From Rhodovulum sp. (GTDB taxonomy: Bacteria; Pseudomonadota; Alphaproteobacteria; Rhodobacterales; Rhodobacteraceae), in assembly GCA_020637615.1 (NCBI GenBank), contig JACKKC010000009.1, positions 37,746-101,745 on the forward strand: DNA of 64,000 nucleotides. The letters are read 5' to 3'. Below are positions 17,102 to 26,152 of this stretch, one piece after another. Under the pieces are notes generated by a model. That model was not told where the DNA came from. It saw nothing but the letters and a program-made list of their open reading frames with translations, and searched no databases. Made by a program: the position numbers and the translations under genes. Each line of letters opens with the position of its first letter. Positions within the stretch are counted from its first letter, which is position 1.

Positions 17102-19033
17102 CTAACGCAGCGACAACAGCGCCGGATTGCCCGGATTGGCGGCCAGCGCCGCGGCGAGGGCGTTGCGGGCCTCGGCCTCCCTGCCGGTGGCGGCGAGGAT
17201 GCGCACGATCATCGACCAGCCGTCGACCAGCTGCGGATCGAGCGACACCGCCTCGCCGAAGGCGGCGACGGCCGCATTCCAGTCGCGCAGGGTCAGCGCC
17301 GCGCCGCCGATCTGCAGATGCGTCTCGGGGAAATCCCTGCGGGAGGCGAGCGCGGCCCGCCATTCCGCGCGCGCCCGGCGCAGCGCGGCGCCATCCGCGG
17401 CATCCGCCGGCTCGGCCGCGTCGATCGTGACCTTGGCGGCGGCGACCCGGACCGAGCGCAGCGGATCGCGCAGGACGGGCAGGAGGCGGGCCATCCGGTC
17501 CTGCGGCTCCGCCCCGCGCTGCAGGGCGGTCGCCGCGGCGCGCACCAGGGGATCGGGATCGCCGAGCAGCGCCGCGCCGCCGCGGGCGATGTCGGCATCC
17601 GCGCCCAGCGAGAGCATCTCGATTGCCGTCGCCCGCACGATCCCGGCCGCCTCCGCATCCTGGGCCAGCGCCAGCAGGTCGTCGCGCTGGGCCTCCGGCG
17701 ACCAACGCGCCGCGGCGAAGACGGTCGAGAAATGCGGCCCGCGCCGCGTGCTCTCGGGAAAGCGCGCCGCGATCTCCGCTGCCGCCCAGGTCGCGTCGCG
17801 CTCGGAATGGCAATCGGTGCAGGCGTCCGGCGCGCCGGTCTCGGCCGCGAGATCCGGGCGCGGGATGCGGAAACTGTGGTCGCGGCGGTCGTCGACGCCC
17901 ATATAGGTGCGCTCGATCATGTGGCAGTTCCGGCATTGCGCCCCCGCTGAGCCCGGTTGGTGGAAATGGTGCTCGGGCGTGTCGTAATCGGCCTTGCGAA
18001 GCGTGGGGAAGCGCGGGTTCGCCGCCGGGGAATGGCATTGCGTGCAGACCGCGTTGCCCTCGGCCTTGAGTTCGGTGCTGTGCGGGTCGTGACAATCGCT
18101 GCAGCGCACGCCGCGGGCATACATCCTCGATTGCAGGAAGGAGCCCAGCACATAGACCTCGTCCTCGATCGAGCCGTCGGCGTGGTAGAGGCCTTCGCGC
18201 AGCAGCGAGAGCGTATAGGCGTCGTGATAGGGCGTTCCCGGCACCGGATTGCCGTCGAAGAATGGCTCCCGCCGGGAATGGCAACCGCCGCATTGCTCGA
18301 TCTGGGTCTCGGCGGAGGCCGCGAGATCCACGGTGAAGCCTTCCGGCGTCAGGCCCGGCCATCCAGCGGGGTCGTAGGCGGCCGGGTCCTTCGCCCAATC
18401 GAGATGCGCGCTCGACGGCCCGTGGCAGGCCTCGCATCCCACCCCGATCTCCGCTTCCTCGGGCGAATACCGGCGCGTCGCGGGATCGTAGTGGCGCTTG
18501 AACCCCGTCGCATGGCATTCGGCGCAGCGCGCCTCCCAGCTCTTGTAGGGTCCGGTCCAGTGCATGCCGTCGCCGGGCTGGAGCTGCTGGTCGGGATAGA
18601 GCGGATACCAGCGGCCCTGCTCCACGTCCCAGGCGATGTCGAAAGCCTGCGTCCGGCCGGGGCCGGCTTCGAGCAGATATTGCTGCAGCGGCCGGATCCC
18701 CGCGACGCCGACGACCGGAAAGACCCGGGTCGCGCCCTCCGCATCCTCGGTCTCGATGGCGAATCCGTCGTCCTGCCGGAAGAAGCGGGCGCTGATCCCG
18801 CCATGCTCGAAGGATGCGTCGTCGAAATCGCCCAGCACGCTCGCCTCGGTCGGGCGCGTCCAGGCGAGCGCGTGGTCGGAGCCGGCCCAGAGGCCGGCGA
18901 TTCGCCCGTGGCATTCGGTGCAGCTGTCCGAGCCGACGTATCGCTGGCGCGGCGCCTCGTTGGCCAGGAGCGCGGGGGCGAAAAGGCAGAGCGCCGCCAC
19001 CAGCACCGGCCCCGCTGCAAGCCATCTCCGCAT
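17102..19033 (-). CDS. Octaheme c-type cytochrome with HEAT/TPR-like C-terminus
   Basis: The 643-residue exported protein carries eight CxxCH heme-attachment motifs, in order CTECH (Cys38), CAECH, CEACH, CGGCH, CSDCH, CTQCH, CRNCH and CTDCH, spread over about the first 410 residues. A signal peptide spans residues 1-24 (LVAALCLFAPALLA). The C-terminal third lacks hemes and has HEAT-like alanine-rich repeats followed by TPR-like helices (NAAVAAFGEAVSLDPQLVDGW). I chose ATG 19033 because GGAGAAG lies 8 nt upstream and the signal peptide then starts the protein. Related proteins resemble cytochrome c554-type scaffolds. No oxidase, nitrite reductase or quinol partner is adjacent, so its redox partner is unknown. 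Confidence 0.85.
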   Translation of the reverse strand: MRRWLAAGPVLVAALCLFAPALLANEAPRQRYVGSDSCTECHGRIAGLWAGSDHALAWTRPTEASVLGDFDDASFEHGGISARFFRQDDGFAIETEDAEGATRVFPVVGVAGIRPLQQYLLEAGPGRTQAFDIAWDVEQGRWYPLYPDQQLQPGDGMHWTGPYKSWEARCAECHATGFKRHYDPATRRYSPEEAEIGVGCEACHGPSSAHLDWAKDPAAYDPAGWPGLTPEGFTVDLAASAETQIEQCGGCHSRREPFFDGNPVPGTPYHDAYTLSLLREGLYHADGSIEDEVYVLGSFLQSRMYARGVRCSDCHDPHSTELKAEGNAVCTQCHSPAANPRFPTLRKADYDTPEHHFHQPGSAGAQCRNCHMIERTYMGVDDRRDHSFRIPRPDLAAETGAPDACTDCHSERDATWAAAEIAARFPESTRRGPHFSTVFAAARWSPEAQRDDLLALAQDAEAAGIVRATAIEMLSLGADADIARGGAALLGDPDPLVRAAATALQRGAEPQDRMARLLPVLRDPLRSVRVAAAKVTIDAAEPADAADGAALRRARAEWRAALASRRDFPETHLQIGGAALTLRDWNAAVAAFGEAVSLDPQLVDGWSMIVRILAATGREAEARNALAAALAANPGNPALLSLR

Positions 19034-19145
19034 CCGTCGCTTCTCCGCCCGTGCCGCCAACGCCGCGCGGCATCGCAGGCTATCGCCGCGGCGCATCCGC
19101 TGTCCATGGCGCGGCGGCGACATGTGAACGGGGTCAGGTCCTTAA

Positions 19146-19173
19146 GGGAGCCGCTGCGACGGCAGTGGCTCCC
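19146..19173 (-). terminator. Terminator hairpin after the AGCS symporter gene
   Basis: GGGAGCC pairs with GGCTCCC and, inside, CTGC with GCAG, giving an almost continuous 12-bp stem 12 bp beyond the symporter stop on the minus strand. It separates the uspA-symporter unit from the cytochrome gene. Confidence 0.65.
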
Positions 19174-19184
19174 CTGCGGTCGCC

Positions 19185-20903
19185 TTATTCGGCCGCGGCG
19201 TGGACGCCGAACTTGCGGATCTCGCCCGACCGCAGCCGGTCGAAGTAGGAATTGACCTCGCGCCGCACGATCGGCAGCAGGCAGTAGAGCGCGATGATGT
19301 TCACGACCGCCATGGCGAAGATCATCGCGTCGGAGAAGTCGATCACCGCGCCGAGCTGCGCGGCTGCGCCGACGACGACGAAGAAGCAGAAGATCAGCTT
19401 GAAGATCAGCTCCTTGGTCTTGCCCTCGCCGAAGAGATAGGTCCAGGCCTTCAGCCCGTAGTAGGACCAGGAGATCATCGTGGAGAAGGCGAAGAGCAGC
19501 ACCGCGATGGCGAGGACGTAGGGAAACCAGCTGAGGCCCGTGGCGAAGGCCGCCGAGGTGAGCTGGACGCCCTGGACGTCGCCCGCGGTGGCGATCATGC
19601 CGGCGTCGTTGAGGATGAAGAGCCCGGTCTCCGGGTCGATCTGTTGCACGCCCGAGATGGTGATCACCAGCGCGGTCATGGTGCAGATCACCACCGTGTC
19701 GATGAAGGGCTCGAGCAGCGAGACGACGCCCTCGGTCACAGGCTCCTTGGTGCGGACGGCCGAATGCGCGATGGCGGCGGAGCCGACGCCTGCCTCGTTG
19801 GAAAAGGCGGCGCGCTTGAAGCCCTGGATCAGCGCCCCGACCAGCCCGCCCGCGACCCCTAGCCCGGTGAAGGCGCCGGCGAAGATCTGGCCGAAGGCCC
19901 AGCCGATCTGGTGGTAGTTGATCGCGATGATCAGGAGCGCCGTCCCGACATAGAGCACGCCCATGAAGGGCACGATCTTCTCGGTGACATTGGCGATCGA
20001 CTTGATGCCGCCCACGATCACCAGGAAGACGATGGTCGCGAGCAGCAGCCCGGTGATCCAGCCGTTGCCGTTGAGGAAGCTCGATTCGCCGCCGGTGATG
20101 TTGACCAGCTGCGCATGGGCCTGGTTGGCCTGGAACATGTTGCCGCCGCCGAAGGAGCCGCCGATGCAGAAGATCGAGAAGACGACCGCCATGATCCCGC
20201 CGCCGCCGAAGCCGCGGTCGCGGAAGCCCTTGACCATGTAGTACATCGGGCCGCCCGAGACGGTGCCGTCCTCGTATTCGTTGCGGTACTTCACGCCGAG
20301 CGTGCATTCGGTGAACTTCGAGGCCATGCCCATCAGGCCGGCGATGATCATCCAGAAGGTCGCCCCCGGGCCGCCGATCCCGACCGCCACCGCGACGCCC
20401 GCGATGTTGCCCAGGCCCACCGTGCCCGAAAGTGCCGTGGCGAGCGCCTGGAAATGGCTGACCTCGCCCGCATCGTTGGGGTCGGAATAGTCGCCCCTGA
20501 CCAGGCTGATGGCGTGGCCGAAGGCGCGGAACTGGATGAAGCGGAAATAGACGGTGAAGATCGTGGCACCCGTCACCAGCCAGAGCACGATCCAGGGGAA
20601 GCTGGTGAAGGGGAGCGGCGCGAAGATCAGCGCGACGAACCAGCCCGTGGAGGAGGCGAAGACCTGGTCGACCTTCTGGTCGATGGTCAGCTCGGCCGGG
20701 GCGGTCTCCACCGCCGGCTCGTCGACCACGGCGCCCTGCTGGGTTTCCTCCATCACCGCATCCGGCGCGGCGCCCTCCTGCTCGGAGGCGACGGGATCGG
20801 TGGCCTCCTGCGCGGCGAGCGGCGACGCCGCCAGCATGAGCACCAGGCCAAGCACCGCCAGCAGCACGGCCGGGATGCGCGAGAATCTCTGGAATTCGGT
20901 CAT
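19185..20903 (-). CDS. AGCS-family sodium:alanine/glycine symporter
   Basis: The 572-residue inner-membrane protein belongs to the alanine-or-glycine:cation symporter family: [25 protein letters not shown] is broken here into the family marker [12 protein letters not shown] followed by GGPGATFWM, then [12 protein letters not shown] and [24 protein letters not shown] core segments. About ten membrane helices follow. Unusual is a long N-terminal part: a hydrophobic signal-like stretch, then about 50 Glu/Ala/Pro-rich residues before the core begins near residue 75. Its ATG overlaps the uspA stop (ATGA). The coupling ion and substrate are known for the family, not demonstrated here. Confidence 0.9.
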   Translation of the reverse strand: MTEFQRFSRIPAVLLAVLGLVLMLAASPLAAQEATDPVASEQEGAAPDAVMEETQQGAVVDEPAVETAPAELTIDQKVDQVFASSTGWFVALIFAPLPFTSFPWIVLWLVTGATIFTVYFRFIQFRAFGHAISLVRGDYSDPNDAGEVSHFQALATALSGTVGLGNIAGVAVAVGIGGPGATFWMIIAGLMGMASKFTECTLGVKYRNEYEDGTVSGGPMYYMVKGFRDRGFGGGGIMAVVFSIFCIGGSFGGGNMFQANQAHAQLVNITGGESSFLNGNGWITGLLLATIVFLVIVGGIKSIANVTEKIVPFMGVLYVGTALLIIAINYHQIGWAFGQIFAGAFTGLGVAGGLVGALIQGFKRAAFSNEAGVGSAAIAHSAVRTKEPVTEGVVSLLEPFIDTVVICTMTALVITISGVQQIDPETGLFILNDAGMIATAGDVQGVQLTSAAFATGLSWFPYVLAIAVLLFAFSTMISWSYYGLKAWTYLFGEGKTKELIFKLIFCFFVVVGAAAQLGAVIDFSDAMIFAMAVVNIIALYCLLPIVRREVNSYFDRLRSGEIRKFGVHAAAE

Positions 20904-21358
20904 TGAACTGCCCCCGTTTCCGGAATGATCGTCACCGGCACGCTCGCCGAGGCGATCAGTCTTCCCGACACGCCACCGAAAAGCCGCTCGCGCATGCCGC
21001 GATGACCCGTGCGCCCGACGACGATCTGCGCCGCGCCCCTGGAGACAGCGAGCTCCTCCAGGATGGCCACGGGATCACCGTGCCGCACGACCGTCTCCAC
21101 CTTGAAACCCTCGGCCTCGGTGGCCTTTCGCGCCGGTTCGAGTACATGGGCATGCGCCTGGTCGAGCTCCTGCTCGCGGCGCATGTGCCGCTCGGCGAGC
21201 TCCTGCGGCGTGTGGAACTCGTAGGGCGACCATTCGATCACATAGACGAGGATGAGCTCACAATCGCCGATCAATCTGGCGAGCATCTTGCCATGTGCCA
21301 GGGCCCTCTCCCCCGGCGCAGAACCGTCCAGCCCGACCAGAATGCGGGTCATCTGCAT
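20900..21358 (-). CDS. UspA-type universal stress protein
   Basis: A 152-residue single-domain Usp. The ATP-binding signature G-x2-G-x9-G-(S/T) is seen as GRTGHRG...GGVSGR near the C-terminus and the N-terminal strand-loop is ILVGLDGS. Two adjacent in-frame ATGs (21358 and 21352) are possible starts. The gene is translationally coupled to the downstream Na+ symporter, a pairing that suggests the Usp domain may modulate the transporter in response to ATP or stress; that is inference. Confidence 0.9.
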   Translation of the reverse strand: MQMTRILVGLDGSAPGERALAHGKMLARLIGDCELILVYVIEWSPYEFHTPQELAERHMRREQELDQAHAHVLEPARKATEAEGFKVETVVRHGDPVAILEELAVSRGAAQIVVGRTGHRGMRERLFGGVSGRLIASASVPVTIIPETGAVQ

Positions 21359-21941
21359 CTCCCCCGTTGCTCAGGCCACAAACTGGCAGAACAATCGCGG
21401 CAGAATCAAACACATTCAGAATATTGACGAGGTACCGGCGTCAGCGCGACCCGGTATTCGCTGCGGCCTGGGGGGCGGGCGAAAGCCCTGAAATGGGGCG
21501 CTAGCGGCTCCCGGGGTGCGCCGCACGGGCCGGCGGAGGCGGGGAGACGCGCACCGGAACAGGCCGCGCGGACGCGGCCCGTACACCTGGCGCCATAGCC
21601 ATAAGCAGCGATACGAGACCCGCCAGAACACACTCAAGATACTGGGCTGCCATCCCGTTCTCCATCGACCTGCGCGACGCGAAGGCGAGACTGCGCCGCA
21701 AAACTTAAGGGGGCGTTACCGGTCCCTAGGGATATCGCCCCGGGCTTCGCCGGCCGAAGGCAAAGGGCCGGGAGACCGGACCCGCCGGCCATCTATCCCG
21801 CGGAGAAATCCGGCTGATTCCGGGCCCCTGCGGCCCTTCCGCCCGATGCCGGGGCGATCCGCGCGGCGGCCTCCGGTCCCGCCCGGCCTTGACACCGGCG
21901 GCCGCAGCGACGAGCGAATGCGCGATGATCGGGGCTTTTCC
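21359..21941. other. 583-bp stretch between uspA and the pseudouridine synthase gene
   Basis: The left part is comparatively AT-rich (around 21370-21430) and would hold the uspA promoter on the minus strand. The rest is GC-rich with no recognisable repeat of the kinds seen elsewhere in the window. The only coding candidate is the short signal-peptide-like frame at 21501-21653. Confidence 0.5.
21501..21653 (-). CDS. Possible 50-residue secreted or membrane peptide
   Basis: The frame would encode MAAQYLECVLAGLVSLLMAM followed by a cleavage-like APGVRAAS and a Pro/Arg-rich tail. A GGAG sequence lies six nt before the ATG, and the hydrophobic stretch is longer than chance frames in this GC-rich DNA usually give. 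No family is recognised. The tail is low complexity, so this may still be a random frame. Confidence 0.3.
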   Translation of the reverse strand: MAAQYLECVLAGLVSLLMAMAPGVRAASARPVPVRVSPPPPARAAHPGSR

Positions 21942-22595
21942 ATGCGCGCGCTGACTGCGGAGACCGTCGGGACGGGCCTCCGGGTCCGCCATGCCGATGC
22001 GATGCTCGTCGTGCTCGACAAGCCCTCGGGCCTGCTCAGCGTTCCGGCGAAGCCGCCGGGGCCGCAGGATTGCCTGGAGGCGCGGGTCCGTGCCGCCTTC
22101 CCCGGCGCCCTGCTCGTGCACCGACTCGACCGCGACACCTCGGGGGTGATGGTCTTCGCGCGCAATGCGCTCGCCCAGCGCCATCTCAACTGGCAATTCG
22201 AGCGGCGGCAGGTGCGCAAGGGCTATGTGGCGCGGGTCTTGGGCCATCCGGCGGCCGATTCGGGGCGCATCGACCTGCCGCTGATCTGCGACTGGCCGAA
22301 CCGGCCGCGGCAGATGGTCTGCCACCTGCGCGGCAAGCCCGCGATCACCGACTGGCGGGTGCTCGCCCGCGAGGCCGGCGCGACGCGGCTGCAACTTTCG
22401 CCGCTGACGGGGCGCAGCCACCAGCTGCGGGTGCATCTGCTGGCACTCGGCCATCCAATCCTCGGCGATCCCTTCTACGGGCAGCCCGAGGCGCAGGCGG
22501 CGGCGGACAGGCTCCAGCTCCATGCCGAGAGCCTCGCCTTCCGCCATCCCGACGGCGGCGCCTGGGTCGAATTCGACGTGCCGGTGCCCTTCTAG
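21942..22595 (+). CDS. RluA-family pseudouridine synthase
   Basis: A 217-residue RluA-type enzyme that isomerises uridine in rRNA or tRNA. The catalytic motif HRLDRDTSG contains the nucleophile Asp63; LSPLTGRSHQLRVHL and the final ILGDPFYG are the other family markers. No S4 domain is present, matching the short RluA class that modifies 23S rRNA U746 and tRNA U32, although the exact target is not provable here. ATG 21942 has GGGG upstream; an in-frame ATG at 21918 would add eight residues. Its TAG overlaps the convergent kinase stop by CTAG. Confidence 0.88.
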   Translation: MRALTAETVGTGLRVRHADAMLVVLDKPSGLLSVPAKPPGPQDCLEARVRAAFPGALLVHRLDRDTSGVMVFARNALAQRHLNWQFERRQVRKGYVARVLGHPAADSGRIDLPLICDWPNRPRQMVCHLRGKPAITDWRVLAREAGATRLQLSPLTGRSHQLRVHLLALGHPILGDPFYGQPEAQAAADRLQLHAESLAFRHPDGGAWVEFDVPVPF

Positions 22596-23494
22596 AGCCA
22601 GGCGGCGCCGCGCACGCCCGAGCTGTCGCCGTGCCGGTTGCGCACGATCCTGGTGTTGAACTTGTCCCCGAAGACATGCGGCTCGACGAGCGCGGGCACG
22701 TTCTCGTAGAGCCGTGCGATGTTCGAGAGGCCGCCGCCGAGCACGATCACGTCGGGGTCGAGGATGTTGACGATCACCGCGAGCGACCGGCCGAGCCGGT
22801 CCTCGAAGCGCTGCAGGGTCTCCTCCGCCGCCGCATCGCCGCCGCGCGCCAGCACGACGATCTCCTGGACCTTGGGCCCTTCGCCCTCGACCGCGCCGAT
22901 CCGCCGGGCGTGATCCGCGGCGAGATTGGGGCCCGAGAGCCAGGATTCGGTGTGTCCGGGCACGCCGCAGGAACAGAGCGGCCCCGGCCGCTCGTCGTCC
23001 TGCGGGGTGGGGAGCGGGATATGGCCCCATTCCCCGCCGATGGCGTTCACGCCCTCGATCAGCCGCCCGTGGACCACGAAGCCGCCGCCCACGCCGGTGC
23101 CGAGGATGACGCCGAAGACGACCTCCGCCCCCGCCGCCGCACCGTCGACGGCCTCGGACAGCGCGAAGCAATTGGCGTCGTTGGCGATCTTCACCGGCCG
23201 CTTCAGCGCCTCGGTGAGATCGCCCCGGAGGTCGTGGCCGTGCAGCCAGGTCGAGTTGCCGAGCGTCACCCGCCCCGTCGTTCGGTCGACCGATCCCGGC
23301 ACGCCGATGCCGACCTGCTCGATACGCGCGCCGGCCATGTCTTCGAGATGCAGCATCAGATCGCGGATCACCCTGATCCCGCCGGGATAGTCGTGCCGCG
23401 GCGTCGGTACCCGGGCCCGGGCGCGCTCGGTTCCGTCCGGCGCGAGCACGATGCCTTCGATCTTGGTGCCGCCATAGTCGAGCCCCAGCCGCAT
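22592..23494 (-). CDS. ROK-family sugar kinase (fructokinase-like)
   Basis: A 300-residue ROK kinase: N-terminal phosphate-binding loop LDYGGTKIEG, catalytic-region NDANCFALSEA, and the second phosphate loop LGTGVGGG. Fructokinase and N-acetylhexosamine kinases are nearest by pattern (GEWGHIPLP). The structural zinc motif of ROK proteins, CxCGxxGC, is read here as CSCGVPGH: the third cysteine is replaced by histidine, which may still bind zinc. Start at Met 23494 (MRLGLDYGG) chosen because it aligns with the family N-terminus. It stands alone between the pseudouridine synthase and the glycan island. Confidence 0.88.
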   Translation of the reverse strand: MRLGLDYGGTKIEGIVLAPDGTERARARVPTPRHDYPGGIRVIRDLMLHLEDMAGARIEQVGIGVPGSVDRTTGRVTLGNSTWLHGHDLRGDLTEALKRPVKIANDANCFALSEAVDGAAAGAEVVFGVILGTGVGGGFVVHGRLIEGVNAIGGEWGHIPLPTPQDDERPGPLCSCGVPGHTESWLSGPNLAADHARRIGAVEGEGPKVQEIVVLARGGDAAAEETLQRFEDRLGRSLAVIVNILDPDVIVLGGGLSNIARLYENVPALVEPHVFGDKFNTRIVRNRHGDSSGVRGAAWL

Positions 23495-23612
23495 CGGCGC
23501 CTCCACTGTTCCCGCCCGATCAGATTAGGAACCGCGGCCTCGCGGCGCAACGGCCCTTTGCCATCCGTTTTGACGGGTGCTAGAGGGCGCCTTCAGGCAG
23601 CAAGGCCCGGGC

Positions 23613-24515
23613 ATGCTCTGGAAACTCCCGATCCTCGGCAAGATCAGCAAGATCGCGATCACGCCGCCCGCACCGGCGCCCGACCGCCACGGGCTCGCCA
23701 TCGCCGCGATCGTGCGCAACGAGGAGCGCCATATCGGCGAATGGGCGGCCTTCCATCGCGCGGCCGGCGTCCGGCGCTTCATCGTCTACGACAACGGCTG
23801 CACCGACGGGACGCTCGCGGTCCTGCGCGAGACCCTGCCGGCGGAGTCGCTGGCGATCCTTCCCTGGGACCAGGTGTTCCGGGACGCCCGGATGGGGCGC
23901 GAGATCCACAACCAGGCGCTCGCCTATGCCCATGCGGCGCGCAACTTCGGCCGCGACCTGCGCTGGATGGCCTTCATCGACATCGACGAATTCCTGGTGC
24001 CGCGCCAGGCGCGCAGCCTGAACGAGGCGCTCGCCCTACTGGAAGGCTGCCGCAGCATCGCGCTGCCCTGGCACATGTTCGGGCGCTCCGGGCATGTGGA
24101 GCCGCCGGAGGGCGGCGTCGTGGCGAATTATCTCAGGCGCGCGGCCGATCCCATGAGCGAGGCGCGCGGGATCCGGGCCTTCAAGTACATCGTCGATCCC
24201 TGCCACCTGACCGCGGTGCGCATCCATGCGATGGAGACCGACGGATCCGCCGCCGCCTGCAACGATCTCGGCCTGCGGGCCGCCGAGGGCGAGCGGGGCC
24301 GGCGGGCGTTCTATTCGGCCGAGCACATCCAGCTCAATCACTACTACACGCGCTCGGAATCGGAGCTCGCCGCCAAGATCGCCAGGGGCCCGAACCTGCG
24401 CGACAAATCGGGCGAATATGCGCGCAAGGTCCGGCGCACGGTGGCCAATATCGAGGCCGAGGAGGTCGAGGACCGCGCCGCGCTGGACTTCCTGGCGCGG
24501 ATCGGCTCGGGTTGA
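23613..24515 (+). CDS. GT92/GT2-like glycosyltransferase
   Basis: A 300-residue GT-A-fold enzyme of the glycosyltransferase family 92 (DUF23) kind. Visible are IAAIVRNEERHIGEWAAFH (nucleotide-sugar binding start), IVYDNGCTDGT, and the metal-binding DxD in MAFIDIDEFLVPR. The C-terminal HYYTRSESE motif is typical of this family. ATG 23613 is preferred over a GTG at 23577. First of three plus-strand glycosyltransferase genes, with four bases to the next. Confidence 0.82.
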   Translation: MLWKLPILGKISKIAITPPAPAPDRHGLAIAAIVRNEERHIGEWAAFHRAAGVRRFIVYDNGCTDGTLAVLRETLPAESLAILPWDQVFRDARMGREIHNQALAYAHAARNFGRDLRWMAFIDIDEFLVPRQARSLNEALALLEGCRSIALPWHMFGRSGHVEPPEGGVVANYLRRAADPMSEARGIRAFKYIVDPCHLTAVRIHAMETDGSAAACNDLGLRAAEGERGRRAFYSAEHIQLNHYYTRSESELAAKIARGPNLRDKSGEYARKVRRTVANIEAEEVEDRAALDFLARIGSG

Positions 24516-24519
24516 CCCC

Positions 24520-25353
24520 ATGCGCATCGAGCTGATCGTCGCGACCTACAACAGCCCCGGGCCGCTGCGGCTCTGCCTCGCCTCGGTGGCCGCGCAGCGC
24601 CTGCAGCCGGACTCGATCTGCATCGCCGACGACGGCTCGGGGCCCGAGACCGCCGCCGCGATCGCCGAGATCGCCGCGGCCCGGCCGGTGCCGCCGATCC
24701 GCCATGTCTGGCACGAGGACCGCGGCTTCGAGAAGGGCGCGATCCTCAACCGGGCGATCGCGACCTCCGAGGCCGATTTCCTGGTCTTCATCGACGGCGA
24801 CGTGCTGATCCATCCGGGCTTCATCGCGAGGCATGTGGCGATGGCGCGGCCGGACCGGTTCTCGTCGGGCAGCCTGATCCGGCTCGACGCCGAGGCCACC
24901 GCGGCGGTTACCGTCGAGGATGTCGTCTCTGGCCGGGTCTTCGAGCGCGCCTGGCTGCGCCGGATGCGCGCCATCGACCGCTTCGGCACCTGGCTGAAGA
25001 CCATGCCCTTCCCCGAGCCGGTCATGGCCCTGCTCGACCGCGCGACGCCGGTGCAGCGCGCCTGGTGCGGCGCCAATGCCTCGGCGTTCCGCGCGGCGCT
25101 CCTGGCGGTGAACGGCTTCGACGAGACCATGAAATACGGCGGCGGCGACAAGGAACTGGGCGTGCGCCTCGCCAACAGCGGCGTGCCGGGCCAGCATCTG
25201 CGCTATACCGCGCCGCTGGTGCATCTCGAGCATCCGCGGGGCTATGCCGATCCCGAGCACAAGCGCGCCAACAAGGAGCGGGTGCGCGCGGAGCGGCGGA
25301 GCGGGCTCGTCTGGACGCCCCACGGGATCGAGAAGCGGGCGCGGGCGTCGTGA
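24520..25353 (+). CDS. Family 2 glycosyltransferase
   Basis: A 277-residue GT2 enzyme: N-terminal IELIVATYNSPGPL, then ADDGSG, the DxD-type FIDGDVLIHP, and a galactosyltransferase-like C-terminal half (AWCGANASAFRAALLAVNGFDE, KELGVRLANSG). It would add a sugar from a nucleotide donor to a growing surface glycan or lipid. It is followed by a GTGA overlap with the next gene. Confidence 0.87.
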   Translation: MRIELIVATYNSPGPLRLCLASVAAQRLQPDSICIADDGSGPETAAAIAEIAAARPVPPIRHVWHEDRGFEKGAILNRAIATSEADFLVFIDGDVLIHPGFIARHVAMARPDRFSSGSLIRLDAEATAAVTVEDVVSGRVFERAWLRRMRAIDRFGTWLKTMPFPEPVMALLDRATPVQRAWCGANASAFRAALLAVNGFDETMKYGGGDKELGVRLANSGVPGQHLRYTAPLVHLEHPRGYADPEHKRANKERVRAERRSGLVWTPHGIEKRARAS

Positions 25354-26039
25354 GCCGGGACCGGGGCGTGCTGCTGATCGCGACGGGTGCGGCGCATGTG
25401 GCGGCGGCGCGGGCGGTGGCGGAGTCGGTCCACCGGACCAACCCGGGCCTTTCCGTCGGCCTCTTCAGCGACAGCGACGCGCCGGGCGGGGCCTTCGACT
25501 GGACCGGGCCGATCTCGGCGCCGCATGTGCGCTCCAAGGTCGATTATCTCGGCGAGAGCCCCTTCGACGAGACGCTCTATCTCGATACCGATACCCGTGT
25601 TTTCGCTGACCTTTCCGACCTCTTCCGGCTCCTGGAGCGCTTCGATCTCGCCGCCGCGCATCGGGATCGCGCCGTGGTGCGGCGCAAGATGCCGCGCTGG
25701 CGCAAGGACGTGCCGGCCTCCTTTCCCGAGCACAACGGCGGCGTCCTGCTCTATCGCGGCACGCCCGCGGTGCGCGCCTTTCTCGCCGAATGGCGGGCGG
25801 CCTATGCCGAGGCCGGGCTCACCGCCGACCAGCGCACCTTTCGCGAATTGCTCTGGGATTCGGATCTGCGCATCGCCGTGCTGCCGCAGCGCTACAACCG
25901 CCGGCGCTTCACCTGGCTCGACTGGCTCGCGGAGGGCCGGCAGATGCCGGCCATCCTGCACACCAACCGGCTCCACCCCGGCAAGCAGGGCGGCTGGATC
26001 CGGCAGCGGGCCAACCGGCTGATCGGGCCTGGCGTCTGA
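25350..26039 (+). CDS. GT8-like nucleotide-sugar transferase
   Basis: A 229-residue protein with a GT-A-like core: the N-terminal strand LLIATGAAHVAAARAVAESV, SKVDYLGESPFDETLYLDTDTR with the DxD metal site (Asp-Thr-Asp), and HNGGVLLYRGTPAVRAF. These are features of family 8-like and other small GT-A transferases, though similarity is weak. The GTG start overlaps the upstream stop, so it is part of the same operon. Confidence 0.7.
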   Translation: MSRDRGVLLIATGAAHVAAARAVAESVHRTNPGLSVGLFSDSDAPGGAFDWTGPISAPHVRSKVDYLGESPFDETLYLDTDTRVFADLSDLFRLLERFDLAAAHRDRAVVRRKMPRWRKDVPASFPEHNGGVLLYRGTPAVRAFLAEWRAAYAEAGLTADQRTFRELLWDSDLRIAVLPQRYNRRRFTWLDWLAEGRQMPAILHTNRLHPGKQGGWIRQRANRLIGPGV

Positions 26040-26152
26040 TGCGGGGCGGGTTCGGCGCAAGGCGCTGAAATGGCGTCGGTTTTCGTGGCTGGAACGCGAC
26101 TGGAATGTGGCTGGAAAGTGGCTTGCCATTTTGCAGCCTTCCGGGCCGCCGG

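Noticed and set aside
19911..20906. A long plus-strand frame opposite the AGCS symporter
   Set aside because: Acidic low-complexity text produced by the complement of hydrophobic codons; the symporter is clearly the real gene.
26085..26125. Short imperfect tandem repeat of GTGGCTGGAA in the gap between convergent glycosyltransferase genes
   Set aside because: Only about three degenerate units in 40 bp; no evidence of function beyond a possible transcription-end region.
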